A DNA stretch of 33,105 nt from Sphingobacteriaceae bacterium (GCA_947460275.1 CANHHZ010000002.1:1-33105); one strand, 5' to 3'. Positions 1-8,977 are shown, counted from the stretch's first letter. Program-made: numbers and translations. The notes: a model not told the origin generated them from the letters alone.

Positions 1-1797
1 ACGGTTAATGGAAGTTATTTCTTCAACAAAACATCTTTGTTTAATACCAATAATAGCTTTACGCAAAATTTATTGGGCAATGTAACTACTACAAACAATA
101 GCGATTTAAATAGTACAACCGAACGTTTAAACCATAGATTAAATTTTACTATTGATACCAAAATTGATTCTACTACTTCTATCAGAATTCAGCCTTCGGT
201 TTCTTACAGCGATAATACGGCCAATAGCCTAAGCCATTACAATAGAAATGTTTTAACCACCAATACTATTGGCACACAAAATTATCAAACCAACTCTACT
301 TCGCCATCAATAAGCAATAGTTTGTTGATACGTAAAAAATTCCAACGTAGAGGGCGCACGTTATCCTTAAATCTCAATACCAATATCAATAACAGCGACG
401 CAAACAATTACAATTATATTTTGGATCAAACAGTTTTTGGATCAACTACTACTCAAAAATTAACTAACCAATTGAACGATAACAATTCGCATGCGTTAAA
501 TAATACTACTCGATTGGTATATACAGAGCCTTTATCTAAAACCTTAAGTTTAGAATTGAACTATCAAAATGGATATAGTATTGACAATAGCGAACGTGGT
601 GTGTATAATTTCAACACAGCCACCCAACAGTTTGATTTGAAAGATCTTACGTATAGCAATCAATTTGAAAATACGACCTTGACCAATAGTGTAGGTTTTA
701 GTTTTAACAAAACACAAAAGAAATACAATTGGAATTTGGGTTTAGCGGTACAAAATACAGATCGTAAAAATGTGAATGAAACGTCAGGATTGGTATTGAA
801 ACAAAATTTCATCAATTTAACGCCTCAGGCTAACTTTAGATATAACTTTAGCACTACTAAGCGTTTAAACATTAGGTACAACGGACGTACACAACAGCCA
901 GGGATTAATCAAATACAGCCAATCCCAGACAATACCAATACGCAAAGTATAATTTTAGGTAACCCTGATTTGAAACCTGCTTTTGTAAATACCTTAGCTG
1001 TTTTTTATAACAATTTCGATTTTGCAAGTTACCGCACCTTATTTTTTGGAACTTTTATCAATCAAAGCTTTAATGCCATTGCTAGCTCGCAGCGATTAAT
1101 AACAAATCCGGCGGATATAAACTATGGTAAAATTGCAACCAGCTATGTAAATGTTGATGGGAACTTTACGGCTAATGCATTTGGTAATTTAAGTCAACCA
1201 ATTATTAAAGGAAACAAGTTAACCCTACAAATTAATGCTAGTGGTAGTTTCGGTAAAAGCAGCAATATTACAACCGATTTACTCAATGTAACTAAGGATT
1301 ATTCACTTACAAACGGTTATAAATTCGTTTCAAATGTTGATAAATTTGATTTAATTGCCGGAATTAGCGGAACAATAAATCGTTCTACGTATTCGGCCAC
1401 GCCAAAAAGTAATACTAAGTATTACACCATTGCACCAAATATTGATATCAGTTATGTGTTTCCGGGCAACATTCGCTTACAGGCAGATGTAACCTACAAT
1501 AAAGTGACTGGCCGTGGTGCCGGTTTCGATACAGAATATACCTTGATTAACTCTTATATCAGTCGCCAGTTCTTCAAAAACAGAGGTACATTTAAGGTAG
1601 CTGCTTACGACATGCTTAATCAAAATACAGGTGTTTCTCGTTCGTCGAGTAGCAATACCATTAGCGATATCAATTACAATGTTTTAAAACGTTACTATAT
1701 GTTCTCGTTTACCTATTCATTAAACAAAGTTGGTGGCAAGACAATGTCTGCTGATGCGCAAGGCGGAGGTCGTCCGATGATGATGATGAGAATGTAG
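1..1797 (+). CDS. Outer-membrane beta-barrel protein, 3' part of gene (5' end outside window)
   Basis: The frame is open from the first base, so the 598 visible residues are the C-terminal part of a larger protein. They alternate short polar and aromatic stretches typical of membrane beta-strands and are very rich in Asn, Thr and Ser. The segment GNPDLKPAFVNTLAVFYNNF and the final strand YYMFSFTYSLNKVGG resemble the C-terminal barrel of Bacteroidota TonB-receptor-like proteins (OMP_b-brl_3 type, from memory). The role is probably an outer-membrane transporter or receptor; its substrate cannot be told. The protein ends in a Met-rich tail (MMMMRM) encoded by four consecutive ATG triplets. The neighbouring feoAB operon has its own promoter, so a shared iron role is only a guess. 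Confidence 0.8.
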   Translation, partial: TVNGSYFFNKTSLFNTNNSFTQNLLGNVTTTNNSDLNSTTERLNHRLNFTIDTKIDSTTSIRIQPSVSYSDNTANSLSHYNRNVLTTNTIGTQNYQTNSTSPSISNSLLIRKKFQRRGRTLSLNLNTNINNSDANNYNYILDQTVFGSTTTQKLTNQLNDNNSHALNNTTRLVYTEPLSKTLSLELNYQNGYSIDNSERGVYNFNTATQQFDLKDLTYSNQFENTTLTNSVGFSFNKTQKKYNWNLGLAVQNTDRKNVNETSGLVLKQNFINLTPQANFRYNFSTTKRLNIRYNGRTQQPGINQIQPIPDNTNTQSIILGNPDLKPAFVNTLAVFYNNFDFASYRTLFFGTFINQSFNAIASSQRLITNPADINYGKIATSYVNVDGNFTANAFGNLSQPIIKGNKLTLQINASGSFGKSSNITTDLLNVTKDYSLTNGYKFVSNVDKFDLIAGISGTINRSTYSATPKSNTKYYTIAPNIDISYVFPGNIRLQADVTYNKVTGRGAGFDTEYTLINSYISRQFFKNRGTFKVAAYDMLNQNTGVSRSSSSNTISDINYNVLKRYYMFSFTYSLNKVGGKTMSADAQGGGRPMMMMRM

Positions 1798-1815
1798 TTC
1801 TATTTTAAAAATATC

Positions 1816-1847
1816 AAACGCCATCAATAAGTTGATGGCGTTTTTTT
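1816..1847 (+). terminator. Rho-independent terminator of the beta-barrel gene
   Basis: A perfect 12-bp stem (AAACGCCATCAA / TTGATGGCGTTT) with a 4-nt loop is followed by a run of T. It lies about 20 nt after the beta-barrel stop codon and separates that gene from feoAB. Confidence 0.9.
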
Positions 1848-1882
1848 ATGACATTTATTTTAAATAGGATTGCTAACACTTA

Positions 1883-1914
1883 TTTGGATTTAATATAAAT
1901 AAAGGTTAAATTTG
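1883..1914 (+). promoter_or_regulatory. Bacteroidota-type promoter of feoAB
   Basis: TTTG at 1883-1886 and TAAATTTG at 1907-1914 are 20 nt apart, matching the Bacteroidota sigma-factor consensus (TTTG, 19-21 nt, TAnnTTTG). It leaves a leader of roughly 10 nt before the feoA ATG. No clear Fur box was recognised. Confidence 0.75.
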
Positions 1915-1930
1915 CCGATATAATTTCAAT

Positions 1931-2146
1931 ATGAAGCTTTCGCAGTTAAACCCAGGAGAACAAGGAACAATCGTTTCGTTTACTGACTTAGAGATGTCTG
2001 TAAAACTTATGGAAATGGGTTTTCTTCCGGGCGAAGTGGTAGAGGTAGAGCGCTTTGCTCCCCTTGGCGATCCAATAGCCATTAGAGTTTCTGGATATCA
2101 ATTGTGCTTGCGTAAAAGCGAAGCAGCGGTTATCATAATTCAATAA
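1931..2146 (+). CDS. feoA: FeoA, ferrous iron transport accessory protein
   Basis: This 71-residue protein has the SH3-like FeoA fold signature: MKLSQLNPGEQGTIVSF at the start, the central MEMGFLPGEVVEVERFAPLG, and GDPIAIRVSGYQLCLRKSEA near the end. FeoA is a small cytoplasmic partner that supports Fe(II) import by FeoB. The feoB start follows four bases after the stop, so the two genes are one operon. The length is normal for a free-standing FeoA; in some other Bacteroidota the domain is fused to FeoB, here it is separate. No feoC is seen. Confidence 0.93.
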   Translation: MKLSQLNPGEQGTIVSFTDLEMSVKLMEMGFLPGEVVEVERFAPLGDPIAIRVSGYQLCLRKSEAAVIIIQ

Positions 2147-2150
2147 TACA

Positions 2151-4268
2151 TTGGCTAATATAAAGGTTGCTTTAGTTGGAAATCCAAATACAGGTAAATC
2201 TACCTTGTTTAACCTCCTTACTGGGTTAAATCAGAAAATAGGTAATTTTCCTGGAATTACGGTTGATAAAAAAATAGGTTTTTGTAAGTTTTCTAACGGT
2301 ACCACAGCCGAAATCATCGATTTGCCTGGCACTTATAGTTTATATCCAAAAAGTAAGGACGAAAGCATAGTTTTTCAAGTACTCGCAGATAAAAATAACC
2401 TAAGCTATCCTGATATGGTAGTTTTAGTGGCAGATGCGACCAACTTAAGACGCAATCTTTTGTTATACTCTCAAGTTGCTGATTTAGGTTTGCCAATTTT
2501 ATTGGTACTAAACATGACAGATTTGGCCCGTAAAGAAGGTATTCATATCAACGTTGATAAATTGGCAGAACGTTTAGGTATACAAGTTGTGGCTATTTCG
2601 GCCAGAAAAGCTGATGGATTAGATCAACTGAAAAAGGCAATTTCACATACCACGTCAATTATTACCCAAAAAACAGATATAGACGTCAGTATTTTTGCAC
2701 CCGAAGCGATAAAAGCGGTAAAGGAAAAGATCAACACGAATAATGATTATTATGCCTTACAAGTATTGCACCAGCACGAAAATTTGACGTTTTTTACTGG
2801 TCAGGAACAAGATGAAATAGAAACTATTGTAGCGCAATATGGTTTCGAATCGTCGAAAGTACAAGGGGCAGAAACCATTGCCAGATACAGGTTTTTAAGT
2901 AGCGTGTTAAGTGATGTCGTTTTTGATACTGGTGCAGCCAAAAAATTTAAGGTTACCGATAAACTAGATTCGATATTAACCAATCGCTTTTGGGGATTTT
3001 TAATCTTTATTCTCATTTTATTTTTCATTTTCAACGCTATTTTTTCTTGGTCGTCTTATCCTATGTCGCTCATCGAAACTGGATTTGTATGGCTTACCGA
3101 CTTTGGGCATCAACATTTGCCGGCTGGGGTACTTACCAACTTAGTGTTGGATGGAGTATTGGCGGGTTTGGGTGGCGTTATTATATTTATTCCTCAAATT
3201 GCTATTTTATTTGCCCTCATTTCTATTTTAGAAGACACAGGCTATATGGCTCGTGTTACTTTTATGCTCGATAAAATCATGCGCAAGTTTGGCTTAAGCG
3301 GTAAATCGGTAGTTCCTATGATTGGAGGTATTGCCTGTGCTGTGCCTTCTATTATGAGTGCCCGAAATATAGAAAACTGGAAAGATAGAATTATCACGAT
3401 CATGGTTACTCCTTTGGTAAGTTGTTCGGCAAGGTTGCCCGTTTACACCTTACTCATTTCACTTGTTGTACCCAATAAAATGATATTCGGTTTCTTGAGT
3501 TTGCAAGGGCTTACCTTAATGGCCATGTATGTCATCAGTATTTTTGCTGCTGTAATGGTAGCCATGGTCATGAAATTCATCATCAAGGCTAAAGAAAAGT
3601 CGTACTTTATTATGGAATTGCCTGTTTATCGTATGCCGCGGTGGAGCAATGTAATTTATACGATGTACGAGAACTCAAAAACTTTTGTGTTGGAAGCTGG
3701 AAAGGTAATCATTGCCATTTCTATTGTACTTTGGGTATTGGCAACTTATGGGCCAAGTGATAACTTTAAGGCTATAGATACAAAATATGCCAAATTAACG
3801 ACTGCTGTTACCGATAGTGTAAAATTAGCAGCTATTCAAAGAGATGAAGCTGCAGAAAAGTTGGAAAATTCTTACGCTGGTATTTTAGGACAAACCATAG
3901 AGCCTGCAATTAAACCCTTGGGTTTCGATTGGAAAATTGGTATTGCATTAATTACTTCTTTTGCTGCTCGTGAGGCTTTTGTTGGAACCATGTCTACCAT
4001 TTATAGCGTTGACAATGGCGATGAACAAACGGCAACCATACGTAATAAAATGCGTGATGCCGTAAATCCAGAAACAGGATTGCAAGTGTTTACTTTTGCT
4101 ACGTCGCTCTCGCTAATGCTTTTTTACGCTTTTGCTATGCAATGTATGAGTACCGTAGCGGTAGTGTATCGAGAAACTAAATCGTGGAAATGGCCAATGA
4201 TACAATTGATATATATGACCGCTTTGGCTTATGTGGCGAGTTTAGTTGCTTATCAATTGTTAAAATAA
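2151..4268 (+). CDS. feoB: FeoB, ferrous iron transporter with G domain
   Basis: FeoB imports Fe(II) across the inner membrane. The N-terminal G protein domain shows G1 GNPNTGKST (residues 10-18), the G2 region GNFPGITVDK (31-40), G3 DLPG (57-60), G4 NMTD (121-124) and G5 SARKADG (about 150-156). After a helical spacer come the membrane segments from about residue 280, including Gate-type stretches such as GYMARVTFMLDKIMRKFG and VTPLVSCSARLPVY. The length (705 residues) is usual. The start appears to be TTG, four bases after the feoA stop; the protein begins directly with MANIKVALVGNP, so there is no room for a later start. A hydrophobic C-terminus without a Cys-rich tail agrees with the absence of FeoC. 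Confidence 0.96.
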   Translation: MANIKVALVGNPNTGKSTLFNLLTGLNQKIGNFPGITVDKKIGFCKFSNGTTAEIIDLPGTYSLYPKSKDESIVFQVLADKNNLSYPDMVVLVADATNLRRNLLLYSQVADLGLPILLVLNMTDLARKEGIHINVDKLAERLGIQVVAISARKADGLDQLKKAISHTTSIITQKTDIDVSIFAPEAIKAVKEKINTNNDYYALQVLHQHENLTFFTGQEQDEIETIVAQYGFESSKVQGAETIARYRFLSSVLSDVVFDTGAAKKFKVTDKLDSILTNRFWGFLIFILILFFIFNAIFSWSSYPMSLIETGFVWLTDFGHQHLPAGVLTNLVLDGVLAGLGGVIIFIPQIAILFALISILEDTGYMARVTFMLDKIMRKFGLSGKSVVPMIGGIACAVPSIMSARNIENWKDRIITIMVTPLVSCSARLPVYTLLISLVVPNKMIFGFLSLQGLTLMAMYVISIFAAVMVAMVMKFIIKAKEKSYFIMELPVYRMPRWSNVIYTMYENSKTFVLEAGKVIIAISIVLWVLATYGPSDNFKAIDTKYAKLTTAVTDSVKLAAIQRDEAAEKLENSYAGILGQTIEPAIKPLGFDWKIGIALITSFAAREAFVGTMSTIYSVDNGDEQTATIRNKMRDAVNPETGLQVFTFATSLSLMLFYAFAMQCMSTVAVVYRETKSWKWPMIQLIYMTALAYVASLVAYQLLK

Positions 4269-4322
4269 TTGTTTATTTTTAATTCAAATGTTGTTGTCTT
4301 TAAAATGAGCAACTTAAAATAA

Positions 4323-4931
4323 ATGGATAAAATAGATGTTTTAGCCCAATACTTGCCTGGGGCAGCTGCACCGATCATTTCAAAATGGATTGATTATTTT
4401 CAATGTGAATTCAAGATTTCAAAAAGTAGGGCGACCAAACTTGGCGATTATAGGCATCCATTTAAAGACCATTGGCACAAAATATCTGTTAATAATAATT
4501 TAAATCAATATGCCTTTTTGGTAACAACCGTACACGAGTTTGCACATTTGCTAACCTGGAATGAACACAAAAATAAGGTTAAACCACATGGTGACGAATG
4601 GAAAAATAACTTTAAAAGGATGATGAAGCCATTTTTTGACGTAAATATTTTTCCTACAGACGTACATCAAGGTATTGTAAACTACTTGAACAATCCGACG
4701 GCATCAAGTTGTACAGATTTAAACTTAGCTAGAGTACTTAAAAAATACGATGTAGACTTGAATACCACCCGTATTGAAGAGTTGCCTATGCACAGTGTTT
4801 TTACTTTAAAAGACGGTCGAAAATTTAAAAAAGGCGAAAAAATACGTAAGCGCTATAAATGTATTTGTTTAACCAATGGAAACACTTATTTATTTAATCC
4901 TTTAGCCGAGGTTTTAGCCACAGGTACTTAA
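4323..4931 (+). CDS. SprT-like zinc metalloprotease domain protein
   Basis: The protein (202 residues) carries the zinc-protease motif HEFAH (71-75), preceded by a hydrophobic strand and followed by a third His in KPHGDEWKNNF (H89), the arrangement of SprT/Spartan-like domains. A C-terminal segment YKCICLTNGNTYLFNP has only two Cys and looks like a reduced zinc ribbon. SprT-family proteins are poorly characterised in bacteria; the eukaryotic relative Spartan cleaves DNA-protein crosslinks, so that role here is only an analogy. The gene follows feoB by 54 bp without an obvious promoter or terminator, so read-through from feoAB is possible. Confidence 0.82.
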   Translation: MDKIDVLAQYLPGAAAPIISKWIDYFQCEFKISKSRATKLGDYRHPFKDHWHKISVNNNLNQYAFLVTTVHEFAHLLTWNEHKNKVKPHGDEWKNNFKRMMKPFFDVNIFPTDVHQGIVNYLNNPTASSCTDLNLARVLKKYDVDLNTTRIEELPMHSVFTLKDGRKFKKGEKIRKRYKCICLTNGNTYLFNPLAEVLATGT

Positions 4932-4962
4932 ACTCATCCTTTTTTTAAACTTTCACTGCGTT

Positions 4963-5217
4963 TCAGTTCTGCAGTACGATGCCTCTAGACACCACATCCG
5001 GTGTTAAAATTTGTTCGCATTCTACGTATTCGATAAATATACTTAATGGCAAACCATAGATGGCCGCCACCTTTTGCGCTTGATCCAGCTTCAGCATTAC
5101 TTGGCTGCGCTCCCATTTTGCATCGGTAGTACGTTCTATATTCAATAATGTAGCAATTTCAGCTTGTGAAACTGCTTTCATTAAACGTAAGCGCTTAAGA
5201 ATAATTCCTACATTCAT
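4963..5217 (-). CDS. Small XRE-family helix-turn-helix regulator
   Basis: At 84 residues this is a single HTH_3-type domain: GIILKRLRLMKAVSQAEIA for helices 1-2, LLNIERTTDAKWERSQ for the recognition helix region, and KLDQAQKVAAIYGLPLSIF for helices 4-5. It would bind DNA as a dimer; the target is unknown. The recognition stretch is unusual, with TTDAKWERSQ in place of the common VSxWExGxxxP. It converges with the SprT-like gene with 31 bp between stops. No good TAnnTTTG box was found upstream, only a short palindrome TTAGTGACTAA (5319-5329) that could be an operator. It is not next to a toxin-like gene. Confidence 0.8.
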   Translation of the reverse strand: MNVGIILKRLRLMKAVSQAEIATLLNIERTTDAKWERSQVMLKLDQAQKVAAIYGLPLSIFIEYVECEQILTPDVVSRGIVLQN

Positions 5218-5570
5218 TTGGTAGAGTTAGAAGTTAGTATTTAAGTCTTCTGAAACTAAGCTATTAATGTGGTTTTTTTGAATTTTTTTTAAAAAATAAA
5301 TGGGAATATTATGCCCATTTAGTGACTAATTTAGCCCCTAATGTGATAAAAATATCCATTCTAATCATTAAAAATTGCCTTATTTTTACAACATCATCTA
5401 CCGAATGATTTATCATCCTACTTATGAAAATAATTGCAAAGTTTTAGTTGATGAAGAATTCATCAACTAAAACATCTTGCGAAGTATAACTTACTTATTA
5501 CATCAGCCCTTTTGTGATTTAGAATTTTATAGGTTACTCTAAGCCAATATTTTCAGGCTCAATCATCAAC
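5218..5570. other. 353-bp intergenic region with palindromes
   Basis: No convincing gene. It holds a weak heptamer-like stretch just upstream of the XRE gene (5223-5250), a small inverted repeat AAATGGG/CCCATTT (5298-5304 and 5314-5320) followed on the minus strand by an A/T-rich tract, the palindrome TTAGTGACTAA (5319-5329), and a strong 15-bp inverted repeat at 5441-5473. It lies upstream of the XRE gene and downstream of the E1 gene, so it must hold an end signal for one and the start signals for the other. Confidence 0.6.
5441..5473. repeat. Perfect 15-bp inverted repeat, 3-nt loop
   Basis: GTTTTAGTTGATGAA and TTCATCAACTAAAAC are exact reverse complements around GAA. A further GCAA/TTGC pair lies outside it (5436-5439, 5477-5480). 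On the minus strand it is followed by TTTGCAATTATTTT, so it could terminate the E1 transcript about 100 nt after its stop, but the T-run is broken. It could also be a protein-binding site or a folded RNA. Confidence 0.7.
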
Positions 5571-7550
5571 CTAATACGCCAGTAGTTTGTTCACGGTTTC
5601 TGCCAATTTACTTTTAGCTAAGAAACTTTCTTCTAAAATTTTGCTCATTGGAATTGCAGTGTCTAGGCTAGCACAGCGCATTATTGGTGCATCTAAGTAT
5701 TGGAAGCAATTTTCGCTAATCCAAGCCGCAAGTTCAGCGCCAAAGCCCGAACTTAGCGTATCTTCATGTAAAATGATAACTCTTCCAGTTGCTTCAACTG
5801 CCTTGGCCACTGTTTCTTTATCCCAAGGTTGCAAACTTAACAAGTCTATCAATGTCGCATCAACTTCTGGATGCGCTTTTAAGTAATCTAAAGCCCAATG
5901 CACACCTAAACCGTAAGTAATAATGCTAAGTTGTTGGCCATTTTTTAGCACTTTGGCTTTTCCAATTTCTATATTGTAGTACCCATCAGGCACCATTCCT
6001 GTAAGGTTTCGGTATAAATATTTGTGCTCAAAGTAAATTACGGGGTTTGGATCTTCAATTGCCGAAATTAATAAACCTTTGGCATCATAAGGAAAAGCTG
6101 GATAAACCACTTTTAGACCAGGTGTTTTGGTAAACCAAGCTTCATTGCTTTGTGAGTGGAATGGACCGGCGCCAGTACCGGCGCCAGTTGGCATACGTAC
6201 TACTACATCTGCTTTTTCGCCCCAGCGGTAATGCGTTTTAGCTAAATTGTTTACAATTTGGTTAAAACCACAACTTACAAAATCGGCAAACTGCATTTCT
6301 ACAATAGCTTTATAACCATTAATAGATAAACCCAAACCTGTTCCTATAATTGCCGATTCGCAAATTGGTGTATTTCTAACTCTTGCTTTGCCAAATTTTT
6401 CTACAAATCCTTCTGTAATTTTAAAAGCGCCCCCATATTCGGCAATGTCTTGGCCCATGATTACCAAATTGTCAAAACGCTGCATGCTTTCTTTTATACC
6501 ATCGCTTATGGCATCCATATATCGTTTTTCAGTATGATTTTCGTTTGCTGCTACCGCTTGATATGTGTAAGGGAAGTACATGTCAGACAATTCTATGCTA
6601 TCATTAGCCATAGGTTCAGCTTCATTAAATGCTTCTTCTACCTCATTTGATATGTCTATTTTAAAAGCAAGCTTTGTGTTGGTAATAATTCCTTGGTCTA
6701 AAACACCTTCGTTGATAAGATAATTTTCGAAATTTTGTATGGGATCTTTTTTCTCCCATTCCTCAAAAAAGTGTTGCGGAACATATTTTGTACCCGATGC
6801 TTCTTCGTGACCTCGCATTCTAAAAGTGAGACATTCTATCAAAACTGGGCGTGGATTTTCTCTTATGCTTGTAGCAATTTCACTGATTTTATCATATACT
6901 TCTAAAATATTATTCCCGTCTATTTGTATGCCTTCAACACCGTAACCAATAGCCCTATCTACCAAATTCTTACAATTGTATTGCTCGTTTATTGGAGTTG
7001 ATAGGCCGTATCCGTTGTTTTCTATTAAAAATATCACTGGCAAATTCCAAACTGAGGCTACGTTAATGGCTTCATGAAAATCGCCTTCGCTGGTTGCGCC
7101 TTCGCCAGTAAAAACTAATGTTGCATTTTTTTTGTTGGCAATTAAGTCGGCAAGTGCAATTCCATCGGCTAGGGCCATTTGAGGACCTAAATGGGAAATC
7201 ATTCCAATAATTTTGTAGTCTTGTGTCCCAAAATGAAAAGATCTATCTCTTCCTTTGGTAAAACCTGATATTTTGCCTTGCCATTGGGCCATCAGTTTTT
7301 TTAAGGGGATGTTTCTGCTTGTAAATACGCCCAAATTGCGGTGCATCGGTAAAATATACTCATCGCTTTGCATAGCTAGGGTACTGCCCACGGCAATAGC
7401 CTCCTGCCCAATTCCTGAAAACCATTTTCCAATACGACCTTGACGAAGAAGAATAAGCATTTTCTCTTCTATCATTCTTGGATAAAGCAAGGTTTTGTAT
7501 AGGTTTAAAAGTTCTTCGTTGCTTTTATCTTTTCTATCGAATTGCATCAT
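5571..7550 (-). CDS. Fused 2-oxoacid dehydrogenase E1 (alpha + beta), branched-chain type likely
   Basis: This protein (659 residues) joins both E1 subunits of a thiamine-diphosphate 2-oxoacid dehydrogenase. Residues 1 to about 300 are E1-alpha, with the ThDP/Mg motif running from GEGATSEGDFHEA at 149 to IENN at 179 (GEG instead of the common GDG). From about residue 345 comes E1-beta: pyrimidine-binding part (MGQDIAEYGGAFKITEGF, IVEMQFADF) and transketolase C-terminal part (LLSLQPWDKETV, HEDTLSSGFGAELA). It decarboxylates a 2-oxoacid and loads the acyl group on E2 lipoate; E2 and E3 are not in the window. Such fused E1 proteins are common in Bacteroidota and are usually assigned to branched-chain substrates, which would supply iso-acyl primers for FabH. 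The substrate is inferred, not visible. The gene follows lutB by 35 bp and is probably co-transcribed. Confidence 0.88.
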   Translation of the reverse strand: MMQFDRKDKSNEELLNLYKTLLYPRMIEEKMLILLRQGRIGKWFSGIGQEAIAVGSTLAMQSDEYILPMHRNLGVFTSRNIPLKKLMAQWQGKISGFTKGRDRSFHFGTQDYKIIGMISHLGPQMALADGIALADLIANKKNATLVFTGEGATSEGDFHEAINVASVWNLPVIFLIENNGYGLSTPINEQYNCKNLVDRAIGYGVEGIQIDGNNILEVYDKISEIATSIRENPRPVLIECLTFRMRGHEEASGTKYVPQHFFEEWEKKDPIQNFENYLINEGVLDQGIITNTKLAFKIDISNEVEEAFNEAEPMANDSIELSDMYFPYTYQAVAANENHTEKRYMDAISDGIKESMQRFDNLVIMGQDIAEYGGAFKITEGFVEKFGKARVRNTPICESAIIGTGLGLSINGYKAIVEMQFADFVSCGFNQIVNNLAKTHYRWGEKADVVVRMPTGAGTGAGPFHSQSNEAWFTKTPGLKVVYPAFPYDAKGLLISAIEDPNPVIYFEHKYLYRNLTGMVPDGYYNIEIGKAKVLKNGQQLSIITYGLGVHWALDYLKAHPEVDATLIDLLSLQPWDKETVAKAVEATGRVIILHEDTLSSGFGAELAAWISENCFQYLDAPIMRCASLDTAIPMSKILEESFLAKSKLAETVNKLLAY

Positions 7551-7585
7551 AAGTTAGGCATTTGGTAAGGCTGTGATGTTCCGTG

Positions 7586-8974
7586 TTAAAGCGTTTTATT
7601 TTTGTGGTGTTCGTCCCACTGTTTGGCAAAAGATTTATCGGCAAGGTTTGGCATTTCGCGATAATTTCCCCAGCTTTTGGAGAAGAATTTTTTAAGCATA
7701 TAATTTTTTATTTTTCCACCTACCAGATCCATTGTTGATCGCTTTAGCATGCCTTTTTTCCATAATTTCCAACTTATTTCTTCAGTTTTACTGTTGTCGT
7801 GGTTTGTTGCTGCATCCCTTCTGTTTAGTAGCAGCATTTTATGGATATCAATTTTAACTGGGCAAACTTCCGAACATTTTCCGCATAGGCTAGAAGCATA
7901 GCTGAGGTGCTTAAATTCTTTCATCCCTTTTAAATGCGGGGTGATAATTGATCCAATTGGTCCACTGTAAGTAGTGTTGTAGGTGTGGCCACCAATATTT
8001 TTGTATACAGGACAGGCATTTAAACAAGCCCCACACCTAATGCAGTACAAAGCTTGTCGTTGTTCTTTTTGTGCCAATAAGTTCGTCCTGCCATTGTCTA
8101 AAAGGATAACGTACATTTCCTCTGGACCATCAGTTTCTGTAGCTTGTTTTGGGCCGCTTAAAATGGTATTGTAAACGGTTAGGTTTTGGCCTGTGCCGTG
8201 GCTTGATAACAGCGGCCAAAAGAGGTCTAAATCAGCTATAGATGGGATCACTTTTTCGATTCCCACAACGGCGATATGTATTTTAGGGAAAGTAGTACAT
8301 AAACGGGCATTACCCTCGTTTTCTGTAAGTGCAATGCTGCCAGTATCTGCAATTAGAAAGTTTCCTCCCGAAATTCCGATATCCGCTTTTAAGTATTTTT
8401 CACGTAATAATTCTCTAGCTTTTTGGGTAAGTTGTTCGGGGGTAGCATCCACTGGCGTGCCAAATTTTTCATGAAATAGTTTGGCAATTTCCTCTTTACT
8501 GAGGTGCATAGCTGGTGTTACAATGTGATAGGGTTTTTGCCCTAACAATTGTACAATGTACTCGCCTAAATCACTTTCTAATGATTCGATATTATTTTCT
8601 TCTAGAAATTCATTGAGATGAATTTCTTCGGTTGTCATGGATTTAGATTTAATGACTGATTTGCCATTATTCTTTTTGATGATGCTTAGAATTTCTTTTT
8701 GTGCTTCTTCTACAGTGTTTGCCCAAATCACCTTTCCACCTCTCTTAACAAAATTGCTTTCAAATTCGGGCAAAAATTTATCAAGATTTTCCATTACCCG
8801 CCATTTGATAACGTGTGCTTTCTTTTTTGATGCTTCTAGGTTTTCGAATTTTGATAAGCCTCGCTCTACTGCAGTATTGTATTTTCCAATGTTATTGTTA
8901 ATTGTTTTACGATGAGGTAAGTCGAATGCCTTTTCATCTGATTTTACTAAAAATTCTTCTGCAGTATTCATCAT
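7586..8974 (-). CDS. lutB: LutB-type iron-sulfur protein of lactate oxidation
   Basis: The protein has an N-terminal LUD domain (to about residue 290, with GISGGNFLIADTGSIALTEN) and a ferredoxin-like part with two Cys clusters, CIRCGACLNACP and CGKCSEVCP. The second cluster has three visible Cys. LutB works with LutA and LutC to oxidise L-lactate to pyruvate; neither partner is in the window. I chose the ATG at 8974 because the frame can be extended only to a TTG at 8980 that lies inside the promoter box. Downstream, after 35 bp, sits the fused E1 gene, so the operon links lactate oxidation with oxoacid oxidation. The C-terminal region after the clusters matches LutB length (about 460 residues). 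Confidence 0.88.
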   Translation of the reverse strand: MMNTAEEFLVKSDEKAFDLPHRKTINNNIGKYNTAVERGLSKFENLEASKKKAHVIKWRVMENLDKFLPEFESNFVKRGGKVIWANTVEEAQKEILSIIKKNNGKSVIKSKSMTTEEIHLNEFLEENNIESLESDLGEYIVQLLGQKPYHIVTPAMHLSKEEIAKLFHEKFGTPVDATPEQLTQKARELLREKYLKADIGISGGNFLIADTGSIALTENEGNARLCTTFPKIHIAVVGIEKVIPSIADLDLFWPLLSSHGTGQNLTVYNTILSGPKQATETDGPEEMYVILLDNGRTNLLAQKEQRQALYCIRCGACLNACPVYKNIGGHTYNTTYSGPIGSIITPHLKGMKEFKHLSYASSLCGKCSEVCPVKIDIHKMLLLNRRDAATNHDNSKTEEISWKLWKKGMLKRSTMDLVGGKIKNYMLKKFFSKSWGNYREMPNLADKSFAKQWDEHHKNKTL

Positions 8975-8977
8975 GTT

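Noticed and set aside
2990..3274. A 94-codon plus-strand frame inside feoB
   Set aside because: Out-of-frame reading of the membrane segments; FeoB is continuous there.
4269..4322. A feoC gene after feoB
   Set aside because: The next frame is the SprT-like protein; no small winged-helix FeoC was found.
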